The position numbers and the translations under genes were made by a program. From contig DASPNH010000127.1 of NCBI GenBank assembly GCA_035626675.1, positions 25,276-89,275 of the forward strand: DNA of 64,000 nt. The letters are read 5' to 3'. This document shows, piece by piece, positions 25,535-34,640 of the stretch (positions are counted from its first letter, which is position 1; every line of letters begins with the position of its first letter). Source of the stretch: DASPNH01 sp035626675. GTDB taxonomy: Bacteria; Desulfobacterota; Binatia; UBA1149; CAITLU01. The notes below the pieces were generated by a model. The model had not been told where the DNA came from. It saw only the letters and a program-made list of their open reading frames with translations, and did not search any database.

Positions 25535-26485
25535 TCACGTTGATTCCGACCAAAAATTTCGCGCCAGCTCTTCGGCGCTTTCGACGGTGGTGACCGAGGC
25601 GATGGTGGTTCCGAGCGAAGCGAAGAAGCCGCGCAGCGGCCGGCCCGGGCCCAGTTCGGCGACCTGGACGCCGCGTGCCAGCAAGGCTCGCATGTCGTCG
25701 ACCCAACGCACCGTCGCCGTCACCTGCGCCGTCAACGCGCGCTCGAGCGATGTCCGCTCGCCTTCGTGAAAGGTGCCCGTCGTATTGCATGCCACCGCTG
25801 CGGATGCACCGGCATCGAGAGGAGCTTCCGACAGTGCTCGTGCAAGTTGTTCGCAGACTGGTCGCATGTAGCGTGAGTGAAACGGCGCAGAGACTCGCAG
25901 CGCGATGGTTTTCGCCTTCCAGGATGGTTGGGCTCGCAAAGCGTCGACGGCACGGGCGACGTCGCCCGCGCGTCCACTGATGACGGCTTGATCCAGCGCG
26001 TTGTGGTTGGCGACGTCCACGTCGAGCGGCGCCACCAGGGCCGCGAGCGCATCGACGTCCAGGTCGCGCTGCAGGACTGCGGTCATGGCGCCTTCGCCGG
26101 CGGGCGTCGCCTCCTGCATCAGGCGGCCCCGTAGCCGCACCAGACGCGCGGCGTCGCCCAGTGCGATGGCCCCGGCAGCAACCAGGGCCGCGTATTCGCC
26201 AAGACTGTGGCCCGCAAAGAGCGTTGCGCTGATGCCGAAGTGCGAACGCAGAGCCGTCAAGATGGCGATCTCGACAGTCAGGATGGCGGGCTGCTGGAAC
26301 TCGGTCAGAGCCAGGCGCGGATCGTCTTCGAAGCAGATGCGGGCAAGGTCGAGACCGCAGGCGTCCGAGGCCTCGGCAAACACGGCCGCCGACTCGGGGA
26401 AGCGTTCGACGAAGTCGCGGCCCATCCCGCGTCGCTGGCAGCCTTGTCCGGGAAAGACGAAGGCGAGAGCGGCACCAGTCGTCAC
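25535..26485 (-). CDS. fabD: FabD-like malonyl-CoA:ACP transacylase
   Basis: The 316-residue protein transfers malonyl groups to acyl carrier protein. It has FVFPGQGCQRRGMG at the start, the nucleophile motif GHSLGEYAA with Ser94, and the catalytic His203 in SAPFHSRYM. The length fits stand-alone FabD. No other fatty-acid synthesis gene is adjacent, so it could serve a polyketide-like pathway instead of housekeeping FabD. It starts at a GTG overlapping the stop of the lipoprotein gene (GTGA). Confidence 0.9.
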   Translation of the reverse strand: MTTGAALAFVFPGQGCQRRGMGRDFVERFPESAAVFAEASDACGLDLARICFEDDPRLALTEFQQPAILTVEIAILTALRSHFGISATLFAGHSLGEYAALVAAGAIALGDAARLVRLRGRLMQEATPAGEGAMTAVLQRDLDVDALAALVAPLDVDVANHNALDQAVISGRAGDVARAVDALRAQPSWKAKTIALRVSAPFHSRYMRPVCEQLARALSEAPLDAGASAAVACNTTGTFHEGERTSLERALTAQVTATVRWVDDMRALLARGVQVAELGPGRPLRGFFASLGTTIASVTTVESAEELARNFWSEST

Positions 26486-26982
26486 GGTTGCGAAGCTGCG
26501 GGCGTATCCGGGGGACTGGCCATGGGCAGCGTCACGGCTGCGACCTGACTCGGCGGACCCGTCTCACCGTCTTCGGTCACCGCACGCACGCGATACCAGA
26601 CCGTGCCAGTGGAGACGGCTGGCCGGTCGACGTGCCGGAAGCGGCTCTTCCGGCGCAGCTTTTCCTGATCGATGACGTCGATGCGCGCGATCTCGGCAAA
26701 CTCGCCGGGCTGCTCGGCACGCTCGACGACGAACGCCGCCAGGTCGTAGAGCCGGCGCCCGTCGACGCTGCGTTCGGCACGCCGCCAGGTCACTTCGATT
26801 CCGCCATCCTTGGCAGCCAGCGTGACCTCGCCTTCGACGACGGGCGCGGTCTCTTCGGGAGGACGCGGATCTGTGCGAAGTCCGCACGCCGGCGCAAGTG
26901 CCAGCATCGAGGCGACAGCGAGCCAGCGCACGTTCAGGAAGCGCGCGCGCGTCGGTGCCGAAGGCCGCGCTGGCATTCCCAT
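26482..26982 (-). CDS. Lipoprotein with fibronectin type III-like domain
   Basis: A lipobox (ALAPAC followed by GLRTD) follows a hydrophobic stretch, so the mature protein should be lipid-anchored. The rest is a single beta-sandwich of about 110 residues with fibronectin-III-like spacing (GIEVTWRRAE, VWYRVRAVTEDGETGPPS). The short CGLRTDPRPPEE start recalls the LptM/YifL lipoprotein often found beside arginine or lysine genes, but the added domain is different. The start is uncertain. The ATG at 26982 gives a normal signal length; a GTG at 27027 overlapping the argH stop would give a 48-residue leader. Confidence 0.78.
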   Translation of the reverse strand: MGMPARPSAPTRARFLNVRWLAVASMLALAPACGLRTDPRPPEETAPVVEGEVTLAAKDGGIEVTWRRAERSVDGRRLYDLAAFVVERAEQPGEFAEIARIDVIDQEKLRRKSRFRHVDRPAVSTGTVWYRVRAVTEDGETGPPSQVAAVTLPMASPPDTPAASQP

Positions 26983-27023
26983 GAAGCGTGCGAGCGTCGA
27001 TGCGAAGGGCAGTGCTCGAACGC

Positions 27024-28526
27024 TCACGAGACGCTCAATCCGTGCCGCTTGGCCAGCGTCCGCAGCCGCTTCTTCACCAGGGCAGGCGAGGTGCCACCGG
27101 TCGAGGTGCGACGCGCGACGCTGCGATCGAGCGTCAGCAGCTCGGTCACGCTGGAGCCGGCTTTCTGATCGGCCTGCGGGCTGAGCGCCGGCGAGAAGGC
27201 GCCCAACTCGCGGGCGTCGAGCGAGGTCAGCGCGCGGCCGCTGTCCAGGCAGTGCCGTACGATCTTGCCGACGATCTCGTGCGCTAGACGGAACGGCGTG
27301 CCTCGCGAGACCAGGATCTCGGCCAGATCGGTGGCCAGGAGCATGGGATCGGATGCGGCCTTGCGCATCGCCTCCGCATCGAATGTCAGCGAGCGGATCA
27401 TCGCCGCCAGGATCGACAGGCAGTGCAGAGTCGTGTCGACGCTGTCGAACAGCGGCTCCTTGTCCTCCTGAAGATCGAAGTTGTACGTCAGCGGCAGGCC
27501 CTTGACGGCAGTCAGGACGGCCACGAGGTTGCCGTAGACGCGCCCGCTCTTGCCGCGCACGAGCTCGGCTATGTCGGGGTTCTTCTTCTGCGGCATCATC
27601 GAGCTTCCCGTCGAGAAGGCGTCGTGCAGCCGCACGAAGCCGTACTCGCTGGTCGCCCACAGCACGATCTCGGCCGACAGGCGCGAGAGGTGGCTGAACA
27701 GCGTGGCCGCCGCCGCCAGCGGCTCGATGACGAAATCGCGCGAGGCCACGGCGTCCATGCTGTTGTCGGCAACGCGCGCAAAGCCGAGCTCGCGTGCCAC
27801 GTGCTCGCGGTCGATGGGCAAGGTGGTGCCGGCGATGGCGCCGGCGCCCAGCACCAGGACGTCGGCACGAGTGCGCGCGTCGGCAAAGCGGCCGCGATCG
27901 CGCGAAAGCATCTCGTAATAGGCCAGCAGGTGATGCGCGAGCAGCACCGGCTGTGCGCGTTGCATGTGTGTGTATCCGGGCAGGACGGCGTTCTCGTTGG
28001 CCAGAGCGACTTCCAGCAGCGCGCGCTGCAACTCCTCGACGGCAGCGTCGATCTGGCCGAGCGCGTCCTTGACGTACAGCCGGAAGTCGTTGGCGACCTG
28101 ATCGTTGCGCGAGCGCGCCGTGTGCAGCTTGGCGCCGGGCTCGCCGATGGTAGCGGTGAGCTGGCGCTCGATGGCCATGTGGATGTCTTCGTCGGCCACG
28201 TCGAAGACGAAGCGTCCGGCCTCGATGTCGTTCTCGATCTTGCGCAGGCCGATCTCGATCTTGCGCGCTTCGGTCGCGGTCAGCAGGCCCACCGAAGCCA
28301 GCATGTTGGCGTGCGCGATGCTGGCGCGCACGTCGTAGCGATACAGGCGGCGATCGAATCCGATGGAGGCCGTGAATGCCTGCATCGCCGCGTCGGGAGC
28401 GGCATCGAAGCGGCCGCCCCAGGAACGATTGCTCTCCACGCCCGACGCCGGTGGTGGGGCCGATGCCGAGGCCTTGGCCGGACCCGTCGCGTTGGACGTC
28501 CTTCCCTTGTTTGGAGTCTTGGCCAC
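27024..28526 (-). CDS. argH: Argininosuccinate lyase
   Basis: ArgH splits argininosuccinate to arginine and fumarate, the last step of arginine synthesis. The family signature GSSMMPQKKNPD is present near residue 300, as are HTARSRNDQV, GYTHMQRAQP and TSEYGFVRL. The protein begins at a GTG and has an extra 30-residue Ala/Pro/Ser leader before WGGRFD, compared with typical ArgH. The 500-residue length is therefore slightly long. It follows argG on the same strand with a 130-base gap and overlaps the lipoprotein gene region downstream. Confidence 0.96.
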   Translation of the reverse strand: MAKTPNKGRTSNATGPAKASASAPPPASGVESNRSWGGRFDAAPDAAMQAFTASIGFDRRLYRYDVRASIAHANMLASVGLLTATEARKIEIGLRKIENDIEAGRFVFDVADEDIHMAIERQLTATIGEPGAKLHTARSRNDQVANDFRLYVKDALGQIDAAVEELQRALLEVALANENAVLPGYTHMQRAQPVLLAHHLLAYYEMLSRDRGRFADARTRADVLVLGAGAIAGTTLPIDREHVARELGFARVADNSMDAVASRDFVIEPLAAAATLFSHLSRLSAEIVLWATSEYGFVRLHDAFSTGSSMMPQKKNPDIAELVRGKSGRVYGNLVAVLTAVKGLPLTYNFDLQEDKEPLFDSVDTTLHCLSILAAMIRSLTFDAEAMRKAASDPMLLATDLAEILVSRGTPFRLAHEIVGKIVRHCLDSGRALTSLDARELGAFSPALSPQADQKAGSSVTELLTLDRSVARRTSTGGTSPALVKKRLRTLAKRHGLSVS

Positions 28527-28656
28527 GAGTAGCCCTTTTTTTTCGCGAAACCGCAGACAGGTCCAATCGGGGCGTTAGCCGAGTTGCCGTACCTGGCGGC
28601 GGATCAGGCGCGATGCGTACGGAAAATGACCGAGACTTCGGCCTCCGCCATGCGGC

Positions 28657-29871
<1,215 letters not shown>

Positions 29872-29874
29872 GAG

Positions 29875-29897
29875 CCGGTTTTTGCCGGAAAAACCGG
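29875..29897. promoter_or_regulatory. Perfect inverted repeat abutting the argG start codon
   Basis: CCGGTTTTT at 29875-29883 pairs with AAAAACCGG at 29889-29897 around a five-base loop. It lies three bases before the argG GTG and covers the place where a ribosome site should be. It could be a translation-controlling hairpin or an operator. It does not match the AT-rich ARG box consensus. No T-run follows on either strand, so it is not a standard terminator. Confidence 0.5.
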
Positions 29898-30038
29898 TCA
29901 GGTCCAGTCAGGCGGTGCGTTGGCGGGCAGGGCGCCGCGGCTGGCCGGAGTCCGTCGCATTGCCCGTACACCGTCGCGCACGGATTGTATGGAAAAGCTC
30001 TGGCCGACCAGCGAGCCCGATGTCATGACTGTCGTTGC

Positions 30039-30515
30039 ATGTCTTCGCGCGATGACGATCGTTTCGCTACTTCGACGGTTCCGGCCTGGGCCGAGCGGCT
30101 CGTACGATTTCTGGATGATGGCTTCGTCGTTCCGGGAACTACGTTCCGCGTCGGCTTCGATGCGATTCTCGGCCTCATCCCCGGCGTCGGCGATCTTCTG
30201 ACCACCTCTACCGGCTTGTCCCTCGTCTATCTGGCGCACCAGCGCGGCGTGTCCAAGGCGGTGCTCGGCCGCATGCTTCTCAATCTGGGTCTGGATTCGA
30301 TGATCGGGGCGATCCCGGTCCTCGGCGACCTGTTCGACATCGTCTTCAAGGCCAACCGGCGCAACCTTACGCTGCTGCAGCGCTACGACCGCGCACCACG
30401 GGCAGCTGCGGCCGGCGATACGATCTTCCTGGTGCTGGCCCTGCTTGCGGCCTTCGCGATCATGATGGTGCCGTTCGTGCTCGCGGTCCTGCTGGTGCGC
30501 GCGCTGCTGGATTGA
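30039..30515 (+). CDS. DUF4112 membrane protein
   Basis: The 158-residue protein matches DUF4112 as I recall it: VGFDAILGLIPGVGDLLTTS near residue 35, then LNLGLDSMIGAIPVLGDLFD and IVFKANRRNLTLL. The C-terminal 30 residues form a strong membrane helix. Function of the family is unknown. The ATG at 30039 is chosen because upstream in-frame sequence is Arg/Cys-rich without likeness. It is divergent from argG. Confidence 0.85.
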   Translation: MSSRDDDRFATSTVPAWAERLVRFLDDGFVVPGTTFRVGFDAILGLIPGVGDLLTTSTGLSLVYLAHQRGVSKAVLGRMLLNLGLDSMIGAIPVLGDLFDIVFKANRRNLTLLQRYDRAPRAAAAGDTIFLVLALLAAFAIMMVPFVLAVLLVRALLD

Positions 30516-30602
30516 GGCCGAGCCCGTGCGGCGCCGCCGCGCGTTGCGGGGCATGCGCCTCGGCGGTCGCGCGTGCGCCCCATCAACCGAGGGCGCGGCC
30601 GC

Positions 30603-31850
30603 TCAGTTCCCGAAGTCCCAACCGTCGCCGTCGCGATACGCCTTCAGGATGTTCTTGGCGATCAGGATGCGGTGCACCTCATCGGGCCCGTCGGCGATGC
30701 GCAGCGTGCGCGCGCCCTGATACATCTCAGCCAGCGGCAGGTCGCCCGAGACTCCGGCGCCGCCCCAGACCTGGATCGCGCGGTCGACGACGCGGTGGTA
30801 GGCGGCCGGCACGAAGATCTTGATGGCCGAGATGTCGGTGCGCGGGTCGCCGCCGCTTTCCATCTTCTCCGCGCAGTGCAGCGTCATCAGGCGCGCCGAC
30901 TGTATGTCGATGTAGCTGTCGGCGATGAAGCCCTGCACGAACTGCTTGGTCTCGAGCTTGCCGCCGTGAACCTCGCGCGTGGTGGCGCGTTCGACCATCA
31001 GGTCGAAGGCGCGCCACATCTGGCCGATCGAGTTCATGCAGTGGTAGATGCGGCCCGCGCCGAGGCGGTCCTGCGCGGCCTGATGGCCCGAGCCGGCTCG
31101 TCCGAGCGCGTTCTCGAGCGGCACGCGCACGTCGTCGTAGACGATCTCGCAGTGATCGCTGTCGCGTCCCCACACCGGAACGCCGCGCACGACCCGCACG
31201 CCGGGCGTGTCGGTGGGTACGATGATCTGCGTCATGCGGCCGTTACGCTCGGCCGAGGATGCATCCTCGGTGCGGCACATGACGATGAAAAAGTGCGCGC
31301 GCTTGCCGTTGGACGTGAACCACTTGTGCCCGTTGATCACCCATTGATCGCCTTCGCGACGCGCGGTGGTGCGAATCGAGCGCGGGTCCGAGCCCGGCGA
31401 GTCGGGCTCGGTCATCGAAAAGCCGGATTCCATGCCGCTCTCGATCATCGGGATCAGCCATTTGCGCTTCTGCTCCTCGGTGCCGTACTTGACCAGGATC
31501 GACTGGTTGCCCGAGTTCGGTGCGACCACACCGAACAGCGCTGCCGCGCCGGTAGCGTAGGCCAGAACCTCGTTCATGTAGGCGTGTTCGAGGAAGTTGA
31601 GCCCGGCGCCGCCGTACTCGCGCGGAAGATGCGGCGCCCACAGCCCCGCCTGCTTGACCTTGTCGCGAATGCCCGCGCGCAGCTCGTGGGAGCGACGGCG
31701 TGCGCCTTCGTCGACGGCTCCGCCGCGGCGGCCGACCCACAGCTCGCTCTCGTTCGGAAGGATGTCCTCGTTGACGATCCTGGCGGTGCGCTCGCGGATG
31801 TCGTTGATGCGCTCGGAGATCGTGGGAATGGGGCGGACGTTCATGCGCAT
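30603..31850 (-). CDS. Acyl-CoA dehydrogenase family protein
   Basis: The 415-residue protein has the FAD-dependent acyl-CoA dehydrogenase fold: LPREYGGAGLNFLEHAYMNE, FSMTEPDSPGSDPRSI, WVINGHKWFTSNG, RLGAGRIYHCMNSIGQ and VWGGAGVSGDLPLAEMYQGAR near the end. The layout resembles the ACAD10/11-like group that acts on long or 4-hydroxy acyl chains, but substrate cannot be read from sequence. An AGGAG lies seven bases before the ATG at 31850. It is divergent from the EamA transporter gene; no electron-transfer flavoprotein is nearby. Confidence 0.92.
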   Translation of the reverse strand: MRMNVRPIPTISERINDIRERTARIVNEDILPNESELWVGRRGGAVDEGARRRSHELRAGIRDKVKQAGLWAPHLPREYGGAGLNFLEHAYMNEVLAYATGAAALFGVVAPNSGNQSILVKYGTEEQKRKWLIPMIESGMESGFSMTEPDSPGSDPRSIRTTARREGDQWVINGHKWFTSNGKRAHFFIVMCRTEDASSAERNGRMTQIIVPTDTPGVRVVRGVPVWGRDSDHCEIVYDDVRVPLENALGRAGSGHQAAQDRLGAGRIYHCMNSIGQMWRAFDLMVERATTREVHGGKLETKQFVQGFIADSYIDIQSARLMTLHCAEKMESGGDPRTDISAIKIFVPAAYHRVVDRAIQVWGGAGVSGDLPLAEMYQGARTLRIADGPDEVHRILIAKNILKAYRDGDGWDFGN

Positions 31851-32089
31851 GGCGTGCTCCTGATTCCTGCGCCTGCGCTCGCGAGCTCGCAGCCAGGCGA
31901 TGGCGACTTATGGGAAGCCGCGGCGCGCGAAGCAACCGTGACGCTCGGCGCGGCCCGTGCCGCTATCGAGCAGTCGTCGCGAGCCTGACGGCATCGTCCG
32001 ACCGTGCATCGAGCGACGCGGGGCTTCCTCATGACGCTCGCGTGCACGCCTCGTCTTGATCCCACCTCGCGCCCGGTACATTGCGCGGC

Positions 32090-33007
32090 GTGGCCGAGCG
32101 GCAGGATCGTCCCGAGCTTCTCGGCATGGCAGCCGTGGCCCTGACGGTTCTGATGTGGGGAATGAGCGCGGTCGCCATCAAGGCCGTTTCCACCGGCGGG
32201 CTGGTGACCGCGACCTATCGCTTGTGGATCGCGGTTCCCGCGATGTGGCTGACCATGCTCGCGCCAGGTCTGCGCCGCCGCCTGGATGCTCGCTGGGCGC
32301 GCGCCTCGCTGATCGGCGGGCTGCTCTTCAGCATCCACCAGATCCTCTATTTCGTCAGCCTCAAGATGACGAGCGTCGCCAACGTCACGATCATCGGTGC
32401 ATTGCAGCCGGCGCTGGTGCTGCTGATGGCCGGCCCGATGTTCGGCGAGGCTGCGACGCGTCAGTCGATCCTGTGGTCCGCGATCGCGTTCGTCGGCACC
32501 GCGCTGGTGGTGCTGGGCGGCACGCACGATGGAGCCTCGAGTCTGCTCGGTGACGTGCTCGCGTTCATCAACCTGTTCGCGTTCACGGCCTACTTCCTGG
32601 CCTCGAAGCGGTTCCGGGCCGACGTCCACGCTTGGGACTACGTGGTCGGGATGACGACGGTCTCGGGCGTGGTCATCGTGGCCGTCACCTTGGCGACACG
32701 CCAGGAGTTCGGCTCGCCGGCGCCGTGGGAATGGGCGGTGCTGGCCGGAATCGCGATCTTCCCGGGCACGCTCGGACACGTCCTGACCAACTGGGCGCAC
32801 GCCCACGTACCCGCGTTCGTCTCCTCGATGATTCTGCTCGCCGTTCCCGTCATCGCCACCGCCGCGGCCTGGATGCTGGTGGACGAACGCATCACCGGGC
32901 TTCAGCTCGCCGGCGGCGCGGTCGTGCTCGGCGCGATCGCCAAGATCGTGCAGACAAGCCGCCGCCCGCGAGTGATCGACGCGGTCGAGGCCTCTTCGAT
33001 GCCGTGA
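32090..33007 (+). CDS. EamA/DMT-family transporter
   Basis: The 305-residue protein has ten predicted membrane helices in two EamA halves, starting with LLGMAAVALTVLMWGMSAVA and continuing with TYRLWIAVPAMWLTMLAPG and IAIFPGTLGHVLTNWAHAHV. The family exports or takes up small metabolites. Two in-frame starts are possible, a TTG at 32081 and a GTG at 32090; the GTG is preferred as the more common codon. The 239-base gap to the divergent acyl-CoA dehydrogenase gene should hold both promoters. Confidence 0.88.
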   Translation: MAERQDRPELLGMAAVALTVLMWGMSAVAIKAVSTGGLVTATYRLWIAVPAMWLTMLAPGLRRRLDARWARASLIGGLLFSIHQILYFVSLKMTSVANVTIIGALQPALVLLMAGPMFGEAATRQSILWSAIAFVGTALVVLGGTHDGASSLLGDVLAFINLFAFTAYFLASKRFRADVHAWDYVVGMTTVSGVVIVAVTLATRQEFGSPAPWEWAVLAGIAIFPGTLGHVLTNWAHAHVPAFVSSMILLAVPVIATAAAWMLVDERITGLQLAGGAVVLGAIAKIVQTSRRPRVIDAVEASSMP

Positions 33008-33071
33008 GCGGGGCGGCCTGGTCGAGCAACAGGCTCGACCAGCGGTCGCCTCGCGACTGGCACGCCCGAGG

Positions 33072-34118
33072 CTACACGGAGTCGCCGCTGTCCGCTTTCA
33101 GTGCGGCGTAGAACTCGGAGGTGATCTGCACGAGCAGATTGGTGACGGGCCCGCTGCGCAGGAGCTGCTCGACGCGCGGCCACACGGCTTCTGCCCACGC
33201 TTCCACGTCCGGAGCCGCGCCGATGCCGGCCAGCCACTGCCCCACCGTGCGATTGCGATCGCTTCGGACGAGCAGTTCGATCACGGCGCGCAGGCGCTGT
33301 TCGGTATCGTCGCGCGTCAGGGCCGACGACACGATGCTGTGGGCCGCATGCTCGACGTGCCGGGCCGTATCGCCATCGATGCCGGAGGTCAGATCGCGCA
33401 GCGACTGCGTATAGAGAAAGGCCAGCAGGTTCTTGCGCAGCTCGACGAACTTGGGATCGCCGCCGCGCTGCACCACCAGCTCGGCCAGCTCTACGCGGGC
33501 GCGCCGTGAGAACACGGTAAGAAAGCGGCGGATCTCGGGCTCGAGCCGCTTGTCGAACTCGCCGCGCATCGCCTCCATCGACGACAGGATCATGCTGCCG
33601 CCGATCGGCATTCGGCGCAGGATGGCTGGCAGTCCCCACTCGGCGAAGAACGGATTGACCGTCGTGTTGAACTGCGTGATGGCGTCGTAGAGCGTGTCGT
33701 GCAGGACGTCCTCGACGGCCTGCTGCTCGAACACCTTGCGCACCAGGCTCTCGGGCAGAAGGTCGCGCTTCTCCAGGATCGCGTCGATGGCTCGCCGCGC
33801 GTCTTCGGGGACGTATTCGCCGAGCCCGCCGTCGTGCTCCTGCAGCGCCGCCACCACGTGGCGGTGCACTTCGCGCGCAATCGGGGCAATGGTGCTGCGC
33901 GCGGTTTCCGTTGCCAATCGGTGGCGCAGCAGGGCGGCAATGGTGCCGGCATCCAGGACCTTGTGCAGCGGCGTGCCGGCAAGTTGCTCGTAGGCGGCGC
34001 GCCATCCGCGAATCCAGTCGCGGCGGGTCTCGGGCGAGACCAGACGCTGCTGGAGAAAGGACACGTGCTCGCGCTCGAGGTCGTCGAGCACATGGCGCGG
34101 AAGGCGTGTCTCGCTCAT
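33072..34118 (-). CDS. Unrecognised helical protein
   Basis: I do not recognise this 348-residue protein. It reads as a soluble, almost all-helical protein, rich in charged residues, with no signal peptide, no membrane helix and no cysteines. Notable segments are YDAITQFNTTVNPFFAEWGL near residue 150, IGGSMILSSMEAMRGEFDKR, and ELRKNLLAFLYTQSLRDLT. Codon use is normal for the window and the frame stays open far upstream. The ATG at 34118 is chosen because the sequence turns low-complexity before it; an ATG at 34136 is the alternative. It stands convergent to the EamA gene. Confidence 0.75.
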   Translation of the reverse strand: MSETRLPRHVLDDLEREHVSFLQQRLVSPETRRDWIRGWRAAYEQLAGTPLHKVLDAGTIAALLRHRLATETARSTIAPIAREVHRHVVAALQEHDGGLGEYVPEDARRAIDAILEKRDLLPESLVRKVFEQQAVEDVLHDTLYDAITQFNTTVNPFFAEWGLPAILRRMPIGGSMILSSMEAMRGEFDKRLEPEIRRFLTVFSRRARVELAELVVQRGGDPKFVELRKNLLAFLYTQSLRDLTSGIDGDTARHVEHAAHSIVSSALTRDDTEQRLRAVIELLVRSDRNRTVGQWLAGIGAAPDVEAWAEAVWPRVEQLLRSGPVTNLLVQITSEFYAALKADSGDSV

Positions 34119-34390
34119 GCGCAGCGGCGATAGCATGGCCGCCGGCCACCTACACGCGCGAGCCGGGTGCACGGCGCACGCCGCGTCAAGACGATCATCC
34201 CGGGACACTGTGACCGGCGGCTCCCAATGCGAAGCGCCCCGCTGTGAGAACCGGCGTGGCCTCCACGGAGCAAAAGTCAGCGACGCGGCAAGCTTACGGA
34301 GGCAGCCAGCGATGGCCCGGCGCTTGCTCTTTCCTGGCCAACGTTCGCGCGAAGCCGACGAGGGCGGCAGGGGAGGCGGACAGGTTGGGG

Positions 34391-34571
34391 CGCGATGGCA
34401 CCGGGGAGGGCCATCGCGGATCGTGTGGGGTTGCTCCGAGCGTGGGGACGTATCGGAGCTGTTCTTGGGGACGAATCGGCGGTCGGTCACGGGTGGCTTT
34501 GGACCGACAGCGGATGATGAAAGACCCCGCGCTTCGGCTCGCAGCTCTGGAGGCGACCCGTAGCGCGGGGT
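34391..34571 (+). ncRNA. Candidate structured small RNA
   Basis: Three perfect hairpins lie in tandem. CGCGATGGC (34391-34399) pairs with 34410-34418 around a ten-base loop containing GGGGA. GCTCCGA (34433-34439) pairs with 34453-34459 around a loop containing GGGGA. GTCGGTC (34482-34488) pairs with 34502-34508. The octamer TGGGGACG occurs twice, at 34443 and 34466. A strong terminator hairpin follows at once. No protein reading makes sense here. Hairpins with GGA in the loop recall CsrA/RsmA-binding RNAs, but the loops do not match that consensus well. The 5' end is not defined. A leader of the downstream gene or a mobile repeat are alternatives. Confidence 0.45.
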
Positions 34572-34580
34572 TTTTCTTTT
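34524..34580 (+). terminator. Intrinsic terminator
   Basis: ACCCCGCGCT at 34524-34533 pairs perfectly with AGCGCGGGGT at 34562-34571, followed by the T-rich tail TTTTCTTTT on the plus strand. The 28-base loop is long for a simple terminator, so it may contain further pairing. No plus-strand protein gene ends within 1.5 kb upstream, which argues that a non-coding transcript ends here. Confidence 0.75.
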
Positions 34581-34640
34581 GGTGTGGCGCGACCCGAGGT
34601 ACGAAAAACATCGATGCATGCTGGTGCGCGCCGCCGTAGG

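Larger units (their letters stand above)
34119..34640. other. Long intergenic stretch containing a candidate small RNA
   Basis: No open frame in this 520-base region has family likeness or is placed like a gene. The left half (34119-34390) shows nothing recognisable. The right half holds a series of perfect hairpins and an intrinsic terminator on the plus strand, listed separately. It could also hold the promoter for the exonuclease/phosphatase gene at 34641. Confidence 0.55.

Noticed and set aside
34160..34400. Riboswitch or RNase P/tmRNA/SRP RNA in the non-coding gap
   Set aside because: Conserved cores of TPP, SAM, cobalamin, glycine, fluoride and c-di-GMP riboswitches and of the housekeeping RNAs were looked for by eye and not found.
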